In this document: one piece after another, positions 1 through 5,715 of the stretch
Position numbering within the stretch: position 1 is the first letter of the stretch
How the letters are laid out: each line of letters starts with the position of its first letter
Source: Desulfobacterales bacterium CG23_combo_of_CG06-09_8_20_14_all_52_9
GTDB taxonomy: Bacteria > Desulfobacterota > Desulfobacteria > Desulfobacterales > UBA2156
Direction of reading: 5' to 3'
Length of the DNA stretch: 5,982 nucleotides
NCBI GenBank assembly: GCA_002771315.1
Contig: PCSF01000138.1
Coordinates: 1-5,982, forward strand
Program-made: the position numbers and the translations under genes
Notes under the pieces: model-generated
What the model was told of the DNA's origin: nothing
The model's database searches: none
The model's input: the letters and a program-made list of their open reading frames with translations, nothing else

Positions 1-1
1 G

Positions 2-799
2 GAAAAAGGGGAGCCGACAGGCGATTGTCGGAAGGGCGCATGTCAAGGATGCGGAGTCTGTGACTTCAAGATCATCAAGCCGGAAATTTTTGAGCCCATT
101 GAATCCGGGAACAATGGTTTTCAGGGAGAAAAAAAACTTCCGGCTCTCAATGTAAACGCTCCGGGTCAACCGTATCGAATCGATTATTCCAAACAGGGCC
201 CGGCAAGATACTTCGGTCACCTGGAAATGGTGAAACTGATCCTACAGGGGATACGCCGCGCGGGTATCACCATGGTGTATTCCCAGGGATTTCACCCCAA
301 ACCGAGAATTTCCTTCGGAGATCCCCTGCCGGTAGGGATGGAGAGTGAAGGAGAGGCATTCGATCTTTTGGTTGCTGAAAGCATCTCTCCAAAAGGGCTC
401 ATGGATGCTTTGAAAAGGCAAATGCCTGAGGGTATCGAGATCAAGGGGTGTCAGCCAGTGTCTGCGAAAGCCGGGATCCACGCACCACCGGTTATTCGTT
501 ACCGTATTGTATTTAAAAGGGGTGTTTTGAATGAAGGCGCCTTAGAAGCTTTCCAAAATGCCGAAAGGTTCTCCTGGGAACAGCCCGATCGAAAAGGCAG
601 ATTGAAAAGCTATGAATTAAAGAGTATGGTTCATCCGATAAAGCGGATTGCATCCAATTCGCTTGAAATTCAAATCGAAAACCGATCCGGAAAAACCTTA
701 CGACCCGACACATGGATCCGCGCAGTTTTTGGACTTTCGGGTGAGGTTTTGAGGGGGGTACGGATCATCAAGCTCTACGATGGGAGCGATGATGTTTAA
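2..799 (+). CDS. Radical SAM protein with C-terminal DUF2344 domain (5'-truncated by window edge)
   Basis: The reading frame is open from base 2 with no stop until TAA at 797-799, so the gene starts upstream and only its last 265 residues are seen. Visible residues 9-20 hold a cysteine cluster (C9, C14, C17, C20, in CRKGACQGCGVCDF), typical of the C-terminal end of TIGR03960-type B12-binding/radical SAM proteins. After a variable linker of about 30 residues, a TIGR03936/DUF2344 'radical SAM-linked' domain begins near residue 57 (YRIDYSKQGPARYFGHLEM) and continues through RRAGITMVYSQGFHPKPRIS and LPVGMESEGEAFD. In this family the two modules occur as neighbours or as one fused protein; here they are fused. 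The catalytic CxxxCxxC radical SAM motif would lie upstream and cannot be checked. The biochemical function of the family is, to my knowledge, not established. The gene overlaps the RNase G gene by about 8 nt, suggesting coupled translation and a possible RNA-related role (inference). The ATG at 227 is internal to this frame, not the start. Confidence 0.9.
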   Translation, partial: EKGEPTGDCRKGACQGCGVCDFKIIKPEIFEPIESGNNGFQGEKKLPALNVNAPGQPYRIDYSKQGPARYFGHLEMVKLILQGIRRAGITMVYSQGFHPKPRISFGDPLPVGMESEGEAFDLLVAESISPKGLMDALKRQMPEGIEIKGCQPVSAKAGIHAPPVIRYRIVFKRGVLNEGALEAFQNAERFSWEQPDRKGRLKSYELKSMVHPIKRIASNSLEIQIENRSGKTLRPDTWIRAVFGLSGEVLRGVRIIKLYDGSDDV

Positions 800-2315
800 A
801 AAATTGATCGTCAGCGTGGCCGATTTCGAGACCCGGGTTGCACTCATGGAAGACGGCACCATTGCCGAGCTGTTCATTGAGCGCTGCGATGCCGGGGAGA
901 TCACGGGGAATGTCTACAAAGGGAAGGTCCAGCGGGTTCTTCCCGGAATGCAAGCCGCTTTTGTGGATATCGGCATCGACCAAGCCGCCTTCATTTACGT
1001 GGATGACGTTCAGGAAGATACTCATGCGGAATTTGAGGCCCTCTTTTCTTCCGATGTAAAGGCAGAAGATTCGGTCCATGGGAACCTTGAACCCATAATT
1101 CAGAGGAGCATGCATATCGAAGATCTGTTGAATGAAGGTCAGGAGATCATCGTCCAAGTAGCCAAATCTCCCTTGGGAACCAAAGGGGCGCGGGTGACTT
1201 CCCGGATTTCCCTCCCCGGGCGGTTTCTGGTTCTCATGCCGAATGCCTCCCATATCGGAATTTCCAGACGCATCGAGGAAGAAGTTGAACGCACCCGGTT
1301 AAAAAATGTTATGGAATCGCTCCGCAATGATGACTGTGGGTACATCGTCCGGACCGTTGCAGAGGGCGCAGATGCGGAAAAACTGGCGAACGAAATAGTT
1401 TTTTTAAAAAAGCTCTGGGAGAATATCCAAAAAAAATTCAAAACGTCCTCAGCCCCCTTCATGCTCCATCAAGAATTGAACGTCATTCTTCGGGCGGTGC
1501 GGGATCTCATGACCCACGAGGTGGAACGAGTGGTGGTGGATGACCGGCAGGCTTATCAGTCTGTCCTGTCGTTTCTGGAGATGTCGATGCCCGGATTAAT
1601 CGGTGCCGTGGAGTTGTACGAAGGAGAAGAACCGATCTTTGATGCGTACAACCTGGAGGGCGATATTTCGAGGGCCCTGAAAAGAAAGGTATGGCTAAAA
1701 TCCGGAGGATACATCGTCATCGAACACACGGAAGCCCTGGTGGCCATCGACGTCAACACCGGACGTTTTGTGGGGAAGCACAACCCGGAGGAGACCATCT
1801 TGAAGACCAACCTGGAGGCGGTCAAGGAGATCGCCTATCAAATCCGGCTTCGGGATCTAGGAGGGATCATCATTATCGATTTTATCGACATGGAAAAAAA
1901 ATCGCACCAGGAGAAGGTGTTTTTAGCGTTTCAAGAAGCGTTAAAGAAGGACCGAAGCAGGACCCATGTTCTTCCCATATCGGACATGGGGCTGGTACAA
2001 ATGACCCGGAAACGGACTCGCAAGTCTCTCACGCACACCCTGTGCGAGCCGTGCCTGTACTGCGAAGGTGAAGGATATTTGCTTGCCAAATCCTCAATAT
2101 GCTACACGATTTACCGCGAAATCCTCAAAGGATATCGGGATATCCCGGGGAGTCGGCTCATACTCAAAGTTAATAACGATATTGCCGAAATGTTTCATGG
2201 ACAAGAAAATCGCCTCATCCGATCCCTTGAGGAGCGGGTGAAAAAAACCGTGGAAATTTATCCGGAGCCCCAATTCCACCTTGAAAAGTTTGATGTTCAG
2301 GAAGTCCTGGAGTGA
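792..2315 (+). CDS. rng: Ribonuclease G (Rne/Rng family endoribonuclease)
   Basis: This is a single-strand-specific endoribonuclease of the RNase E/G family, acting in the cytoplasm on rRNA precursors and mRNA. With the ATG at 792 the protein has 507 residues, close to E. coli RNase G (489), and it lacks the long scaffold tail of RNase E. An S1 RNA-binding segment lies at about residues 36-130 (GNVYKGKVQRVLPGMQAAFV, then KSPLGTKGAR). The DNase I-like catalytic part contains AIDVNTG (D320) and IIDFIDM (D363). These match the two Mg-binding aspartates of RNase E (D303 and D346) with the same 43-residue spacing. The zinc-link is CEPCLYCEGEG (C421, C424), with leucine where CPxC is usual. The motif DMGLVQMTRKR is at 398-408. 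Three ATGs are possible (780, 789, 792). GGGAG at 782-786 is 5 nt from 792, so I chose 792. The start overlaps the end of the upstream gene. Confidence 0.95.
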   Translation: MFKKLIVSVADFETRVALMEDGTIAELFIERCDAGEITGNVYKGKVQRVLPGMQAAFVDIGIDQAAFIYVDDVQEDTHAEFEALFSSDVKAEDSVHGNLEPIIQRSMHIEDLLNEGQEIIVQVAKSPLGTKGARVTSRISLPGRFLVLMPNASHIGISRRIEEEVERTRLKNVMESLRNDDCGYIVRTVAEGADAEKLANEIVFLKKLWENIQKKFKTSSAPFMLHQELNVILRAVRDLMTHEVERVVVDDRQAYQSVLSFLEMSMPGLIGAVELYEGEEPIFDAYNLEGDISRALKRKVWLKSGGYIVIEHTEALVAIDVNTGRFVGKHNPEETILKTNLEAVKEIAYQIRLRDLGGIIIIDFIDMEKKSHQEKVFLAFQEALKKDRSRTHVLPISDMGLVQMTRKRTRKSLTHTLCEPCLYCEGEGYLLAKSSICYTIYREILKGYRDIPGSRLILKVNNDIAEMFHGQENRLIRSLEERVKKTVEIYPEPQFHLEKFDVQEVLE

Positions 2316-2323
2316 AAACCTTT

Positions 2324-2386
2324 TTGATAAACAAGGCGAATAAAGAATGATTTTCTCTTGACGATTTGAAAAAAAAATGATTCATT
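2324..2386 (+). promoter_or_regulatory. Candidate promoters for the rpmH operon
   Basis: The 124-nt AT-rich gap between rng and rpmH is the only stretch with room for a promoter. Two sigma70-like candidates can be read. The first is TTGATA (2324-2329), a 16-nt spacer, then AATGAT (2346-2351). The second is TTGACG (2358-2363), a 17-nt spacer, then TTCATT (2381-2386), preceded by TGA (an extended -10 style TGn). Neither -10 box is strong. No intrinsic terminator is visible after rng, so readthrough from rng is also possible. These are matches by eye only. Confidence 0.35.
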
Positions 2387-2393
2387 AATGAAT
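2380..2393. repeat. Perfect 14-bp palindrome upstream of rpmH
   Basis: ATTCATTAATGAAT equals its own reverse complement (7-bp arms, no loop). It follows a run of nine A (2369-2377) and overlaps the -10 box of the second candidate promoter. It ends 46 nt before the rpmH start codon. With no loop it is a poor RNA hairpin, so if functional it would more likely be a dimeric-protein binding site. It may also be chance in an AT-rich spacer. Confidence 0.5.
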
Positions 2394-2439
2394 TTTAATC
2401 CAATAAACGGGGCTGATGCATACGGTAAGGACATAAGCC

Positions 2440-2574
2440 ATGAAAAGAACGTACCAACCCAGCAAGATCCGCAGGGCGAGAACTCACGGATTTCGAAAAC
2501 GAATGGCCACACGGGCCGGTCGGCTGGTTATCAATCGGCGCAGGGCAAAGGGAAGAAAGCGCCTGGCAGTATAG
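2440..2574 (+). CDS. rpmH: 50S ribosomal protein L34
   Basis: This short gene encodes 44 residues, the normal length for bacterial L34, a basic protein of the large ribosomal subunit. It begins with the family signature MKRTYQPSK and continues with RRARTHGFRKRMATRAGR and INRRRAKGRKRLAV, a near-textbook L34 rich in Arg and Lys. The start is ATG at 2440, with AAGGA at 2427-2431 spaced 8 nt upstream; the stop is TAG at 2572-2574. It heads the rpmH-rnpA-yidD-yidC-jag-mnmE cluster, and rnpA follows after about 34 nt. In many bacteria dnaA lies next to rpmH; here the upstream neighbour is rng. Confidence 0.98.
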   Translation: MKRTYQPSKIRRARTHGFRKRMATRAGRLVINRRRAKGRKRLAV

Positions 2575-2608
2575 CGCCTCTTAAGCTCCATCAAAGAAGG
2601 TGGCATCG

Positions 2609-2968
2609 TTGAGGCAAAATACTTTTCCCCGGGCCGAGATCTTAAAACATCGGGATTTTCTTAGACTCCAGAAACAGGGCAAAGCCACAAGAAATCCATA
2701 TGTTACGGCTGTTTTTGCACCCGGAATCCAGGATGTGACACGTTTGGGGATCACCGCCGGCAAGCACGTGGGAAAAGCCTGGCAGCGCAACCGGATCAAA
2801 CGCCTGATACGGGAGTTTTTCCGGTTGAATCGGCACCTTCTGGGGAGAAATTGGGATATCAATATTAGCGTTAAAAAAGAAGCAACCGTTCTGGCTTCCA
2901 GTCGGTTGTTTTCCGAATGCAAAACGGTTTTTCTTAAAGTTTCGGAGCACGCATTAAACGGCTTGTAA
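2609..2968 (+). CDS. rnpA: Ribonuclease P protein component
   Basis: RnpA is the basic protein subunit of RNase P. It binds the catalytic RNA and the pre-tRNA leader so that 5' leaders are removed from tRNA precursors. The protein is 119 residues from the TTG at 2609, a normal size. The N-terminal segment has FPRAEILKHRDFLRL (about 6-20). The RNR box GKAWQRNRIKRLIREFFR (55-72) carries the conserved Arg and Lys residues, and the beta-strand region DINISVKKEA follows (83-92). The frame also has a GTG at 2600, giving 122 residues. The AGAAGG at 2595-2600 overlaps that GTG but is 8 nt from the TTG, so I prefer TTG; the GTG start cannot be excluded. The last 16 nt overlap yidD. Cotranscription with rpmH is likely, as in most bacteria. 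Confidence 0.95.
   Translation: MRQNTFPRAEILKHRDFLRLQKQGKATRNPYVTAVFAPGIQDVTRLGITAGKHVGKAWQRNRIKRLIREFFRLNRHLLGRNWDINISVKKEATVLASSRLFSECKTVFLKVSEHALNGL
2944..2955 (+). promoter_or_regulatory. Shine-Dalgarno and ATT initiation region of yidD
   Basis: GGAG at 2944-2947 lies 5 nt upstream of the ATT at 2953-2955, inside the end of rnpA. In this frame the codons after the stop at 2935-2937 contain no ATG, GTG, TTG or CTG until the GTG at 3019, which lies inside the conserved region. This site therefore decides the start of yidD. Confidence 0.65.
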
Positions 2969-3195
2969 AACAAATCCCCCTATGGATTATTAAGGGATAT
3001 CAGTGGGTTCTATCACCCGTGCTGGGTCCTGCCTGCCGGTTTTACCCTTCCTGCTCGGAATATGCCTATGAAGCGATCCAACAACATGGTTTTTTTGCCG
3101 GATCGATCCTGGCGGTCAAGAGGGTGTTGCGGTGCCATCCCTGGCACCCAGGCGGCGTTGACCCCGTCCCCGATGTACTGAAGACGAAAAGCTAG
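2953..3195 (+). CDS. yidD: Membrane protein insertion efficiency factor YidD, probable ATT start
   Basis: YidD is a small protein at the inner face of the cytoplasmic membrane that assists YidC-dependent insertion of membrane proteins. Read from the ATT at 2953 it has 80 residues, the usual length. The N-terminus (I/M)KRLVKQIPLWIIKGYQW resembles the family's amphipathic N-terminal helix. The core signature is SPVLGPACRFYPSCSEYAYE (21-40, with C28 and C34), followed by RVLRCHPWHPGGVDPVP (57-73, C61). The stop is TAG at 3193-3195. No standard start codon exists upstream of the core. GTG 3019 would give only 58 residues and lose the first 22, including part of the conserved segment. GGAG 5 nt upstream supports ATT. 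The gene overlaps rnpA by 16 nt, so coupled translation or reinitiation is plausible, and yidC follows 61 nt later. The family is certain; the exact start is inferred. Confidence 0.92.
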   Translation: MKRLVKQIPLWIIKGYQWVLSPVLGPACRFYPSCSEYAYEAIQQHGFFAGSILAVKRVLRCHPWHPGGVDPVPDVLKTKS

Positions 3196-3216
3196 GGAGG
3201 CGTAACACTCCATAAG

Positions 3217-3230
3217 GGTGATTTCTCACC
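3217..3230 (+). other. Small hairpin in the yidD-yidC spacer
   Basis: GGTGA (3217-3221) and TCACC (3226-3230) form a 5-bp stem with a TTTC loop, ending 14 nt before the yidC Shine-Dalgarno GAGGTG (3245-3250). No T-run follows, so it does not look like an intrinsic terminator. It could modestly affect yidC translation or be incidental. Confidence 0.3.
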
Positions 3231-3256
3231 GACGAACCGATAATGAGGTGAATTAA

Positions 3257-4921
3257 ATGGAACAAGGGCGGGTCTTTTTAGCTATTGCTATATCTTTTTT
3301 GATTTTTCTGGTATGGAATTTTTTCTTTGTCGAAAATAAATCACCCCAGCCGAACCTGAAACGTGCAGCAACAGAGACGGCTCCCAAGGAAGCAGTCCCC
3401 CAAAAGCCCATCGAACCCGCTCCGGCCAAGCCCCTTTCAACAAAAGACGTCCAAGCCGCACCGTCGGTGTCGGAACGAGCGGCGCGCACGCTCCATATTG
3501 AAACCCCGCTTTACGCCTTGAGCCTGTCGGAGAATAAGGCGGTTGTGAAACGGTTCACGCTGAAGCACTATAGTGAAAGCATCGAAAAAGACTCTCCCCG
3601 AAAAATCCTCATCTCCGAAGAGAATCCCTTCGGAACGGTACTGGTCGGCTTTGAGCAAAAGACGGTAGACGGATTCGATTCCGCTGTTTTTTCGGCGGAT
3701 TCAACGATCGATCCGATCTCTGTCACCGATGCCGAAAAGACAATCACCTTTTCATGGCAATCCCCAGAGGGTATGGTTGTGGAAAAGCGGTACACATTTT
3801 CGCCCAAAAGCTACCGGATCGGCCTGAAAGTGGTTCTTAAAAACGGAAGTAAAGGCATCTGGAAAGACAATGTAACCCTTTCCCTTTACCGTAAGCTGGA
3901 AGAAAATAAAGGAAGAGCAGTCGGCTTTGAAGGCCCCAGCGCCAAAATCAACAACAGCGTGGAAGAGGTGGAAATCAAGAAAATCAAAGACAAACCGCTT
4001 TCTCCGGGCAGTGTGAAATGGTGGGGTATAGAGGATCGGTATTTCATGTCTGCTGCGGTTCCACCGGACAACAACGACGGGCAGGTAAAATTTTTTACCA
4101 GAGAAAACAGGGTGATAGAAGCCCAATACCTGCAGCCGGCTATGACGATCGAACCTCAAGGGGAGCAACGGTTCGACTACTACCTATTTCTGGGACCCAA
4201 AAGCATGAAAGTCCTCAAAGAGGTCGGATACGACCTGGACGAAGCAGTCAATTTCGGATTGTTTGATTTCATCGCCAAACCCTGTGTCTGGCTGATGAAC
4301 CAGATCTACCAAGTCATACCCAATTACGGTATTGCCATCATCATCCTGACGCTTTTGTCCAAGATCATTCTCTGGCCCCTGGGAAACAAGAGTTACAAGT
4401 CCATGAGTGATATGAAAAAGCTACAGCCCCTCATGGCGGAAATTCGGGAAAAGTATAAAAGCGATAAAAAGAAGCAACAACAAGAGATCATGAGCTTGTA
4501 CCGGACTTATAAAATCAATCCGGTGGGTGGATGCCTTCCGATGATTGCACAAATCCCGGTGTTTTTCGCTTTATATCGAATGTTGTATGAGGCCATCGAG
4601 CTTCGACACGCGCCGTTTTTCGGGTGGATTACTGATCTCAGTGCACCGGATAGATTGTTTCGCTTTGGATTTACCGTACCCTTCATGCAACCCCCCTACG
4701 GCATCCCTGTGTTGACCCTTGTTATGGGGGCCACCATGTTGATTCAGCAGAAAATGTCACCACCCCCGGGAGATCCGGGGCAGGCGAAAATGATGATGCT
4801 TATGCCCGTCGTGTTTACCGTTATTTTTATCAATTTTTCCTCCGGGCTCGTTTTATACTGGCTGGTCAACAATCTGCTTTCCATTGGACAGCAGTATTAT
4901 GTGACCAAAAAAAGGGCCTGA
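3257..4921 (+). CDS. yidC: Membrane protein insertase YidC (Gram-negative type)
   Basis: YidC inserts and folds proteins in the inner membrane, alone or with SecYEG. The 554-residue length matches the long Gram-negative form. TM1 is at about residues 6-24 (VFLAIAISFLIFLVWNFFF). A Pro/Lys/Ala-rich linker follows (about 28-62), then the periplasmic P1 domain (about 75-325), which includes VKWWGIEDRYFMSA (253-266). The conserved insertase core occupies about 335-548: TM2 near 357-375, a cytoplasmic coiled hairpin rich in Lys and Gln (about 383-415), the NPVGGCLPMIAQIPVFFALY motif (421-440), and later helices with QKMSPPPGDP (498-507) and the C-terminal SSGLVLYWLVNN. The groove position held by R366 in E. 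coli is Lys369 here (LLSKIILWPL), still basic. The start is ATG 3257 with GAGGTG 6 nt upstream. yidD lies directly upstream and jag 13 nt downstream, fitting a membrane-biogenesis operon. Confidence 0.97.
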   Translation: MEQGRVFLAIAISFLIFLVWNFFFVENKSPQPNLKRAATETAPKEAVPQKPIEPAPAKPLSTKDVQAAPSVSERAARTLHIETPLYALSLSENKAVVKRFTLKHYSESIEKDSPRKILISEENPFGTVLVGFEQKTVDGFDSAVFSADSTIDPISVTDAEKTITFSWQSPEGMVVEKRYTFSPKSYRIGLKVVLKNGSKGIWKDNVTLSLYRKLEENKGRAVGFEGPSAKINNSVEEVEIKKIKDKPLSPGSVKWWGIEDRYFMSAAVPPDNNDGQVKFFTRENRVIEAQYLQPAMTIEPQGEQRFDYYLFLGPKSMKVLKEVGYDLDEAVNFGLFDFIAKPCVWLMNQIYQVIPNYGIAIIILTLLSKIILWPLGNKSYKSMSDMKKLQPLMAEIREKYKSDKKKQQQEIMSLYRTYKINPVGGCLPMIAQIPVFFALYRMLYEAIELRHAPFFGWITDLSAPDRLFRFGFTVPFMQPPYGIPVLTLVMGATMLIQQKMSPPPGDPGQAKMMMLMPVVFTVIFINFSSGLVLYWLVNNLLSIGQQYYVTKKRA

Positions 4922-4934
4922 CGACGGAGGCTGT

Positions 4935-5702
4935 ATGTCTCAAGTTCTTGAATTCGAGGGGAAAAATATCGATCAGGCCGTTGAAAAGGCCTGCGATGAA
5001 GTCAAAATCCCCAAAGGAAAGCTTAAATATGATGTCCTTTCTTACGGCTCTTCGGGAATTTTCGGTTTGGTGGGATCGAAAAAGGCGCGCATCCGTGTGA
5101 TCCTGCAACAGTCTTCCGAAACCGAAGCGACGAAGAAGGATCAAAAGACGATGGAACCCCAAGAGCGTTTGGAAATGGAAACTCCGCCGGAAAACACAGA
5201 TCCCGGTTCGGATCATCAGGAGGACCTTGCCCTTAACGAGCTTGTTGCTTGGGGTGAAGAGGCTCTGAATCGCATAGTGAACAGTATCACCCCGGATACT
5301 CAGATTGACGTCGCATCGCATTCGGAAGAAATACTTTACAATGTTCGGGGTGGGAACAGCGCCCTTTTGATTGGAAAGCGTGGGCAAACCCTTGAAGCCA
5401 TCCAGTATTTGGTGGAAAAAATTGTCCATCGAAAAACCGAGAAACGGATTCGTGTCCGTGTGGATGTCGAAGGCTATCAAGAAACCCGGCGAATCAACCT
5501 CGAACGACTGGCCGAAAAGGTGGCCGAAAAGGTCAAAAAAACGGGGAAACCGGTAGCGTTGGGAGACATGAACGCCTCGGATAGAAGAATCGTCCATCTG
5601 ACCTTTAAAAATGACCAGGAGATTTGTACACAAAGCAAAGGCGGCGGTGCCCTGAAGAAACTGTTCATCATCCCCAGAAAAAAACAGCCTCCGAAAACCT
5701 AA
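4935..5702 (+). CDS. jag: Jag/KhpB-type RNA-binding protein (Jag_N, KH, R3H)
   Basis: This is a cytoplasmic RNA-binding protein of the Jag/SpoIIIJ-associated (KhpB) family, 255 residues long. The Jag_N domain spans about 1-55 (LEFEGKNIDQAVEKAC, then SYGSSGIFGLVGSKKARIRV). A charged, low-complexity linker follows at about 58-98. A KH domain lies at about 120-180 with the GKRG loop at 147-150 (LLIGKRGQTLEAIQYLVEKI). An R3H domain follows at about 185-250, with the R-x3-H pair R217/H221 in MNASDRRIVHLTF, then TQSKGGGALKKLFIIPR. KhpB proteins in Firmicutes bind many RNAs and influence cell-wall growth and division; the role in Gram-negative bacteria is less clear. The start is ATG 4935 with GGAGG at 4926-4930, only 4 nt away. 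The gene begins 13 nt after yidC, its usual partner, and mnmE follows after 13 nt. Confidence 0.95.
   Translation: MSQVLEFEGKNIDQAVEKACDEVKIPKGKLKYDVLSYGSSGIFGLVGSKKARIRVILQQSSETEATKKDQKTMEPQERLEMETPPENTDPGSDHQEDLALNELVAWGEEALNRIVNSITPDTQIDVASHSEEILYNVRGGNSALLIGKRGQTLEAIQYLVEKIVHRKTEKRIRVRVDVEGYQETRRINLERLAEKVAEKVKKTGKPVALGDMNASDRRIVHLTFKNDQEICTQSKGGGALKKLFIIPRKKQPPKT
5510..5533 (+). repeat. Perfect 12-bp tandem duplication inside jag
   Basis: GGCCGAAAAGGT occurs twice back to back (5510-5521 and 5522-5533) and encodes AEKVAEKV at the KH-R3H junction. The unit length is a multiple of three, so gain or loss of a copy would keep the frame. The protein length around it looks normal for the family. 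Confidence 0.7.
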
Positions 5703-5715
5703 TCAGGACGCGGAC

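Noticed and set aside
768..1253. 161-codon antisense open frame across the start of rng
   Set aside because: It overlaps the conserved S1 region of rng and shows no recognisable motif of its own.
2136..2147. 12-bp palindrome CGGGATATCCCG, with an overlapping 7-bp inverted repeat, in rng
   Set aside because: It lies within coding sequence for RDIPG far from any start or end, with no T-run; probably chance.
2316..2439. Possible replication origin in the rng-rpmH spacer
   Set aside because: No DnaA-box-like cluster is seen and dnaA is not adjacent; the region is AT-rich but short.
2388..2612. 74-codon open frame covering all of rpmH in another frame
   Set aside because: It lacks a Shine-Dalgarno, has no recognisable domain, and rpmH in the overlapping frame is unmistakable; it is a shadow frame.
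2935..2968. Programmed frameshift producing an RnpA-YidD fusion instead of an ATT start
   Set aside because: No convincing slippery heptamer lies between the yidD-frame stop at 2935 and the rnpA stop at 2966, and a separate initiation site with GGAG explains the layout better.
3196..3211. GGAG/CTCC inverted repeat just after yidD as a possible terminator
   Set aside because: Only a 4-bp stem with an 8-nt loop and no following T-run; it would not terminate transcription.
4866..5633. 255-codon antisense open frame across jag
   Set aside because: jag on the + strand has clear Jag_N, KH and R3H motifs; the antisense translation shows no family features and its equal length is coincidence.
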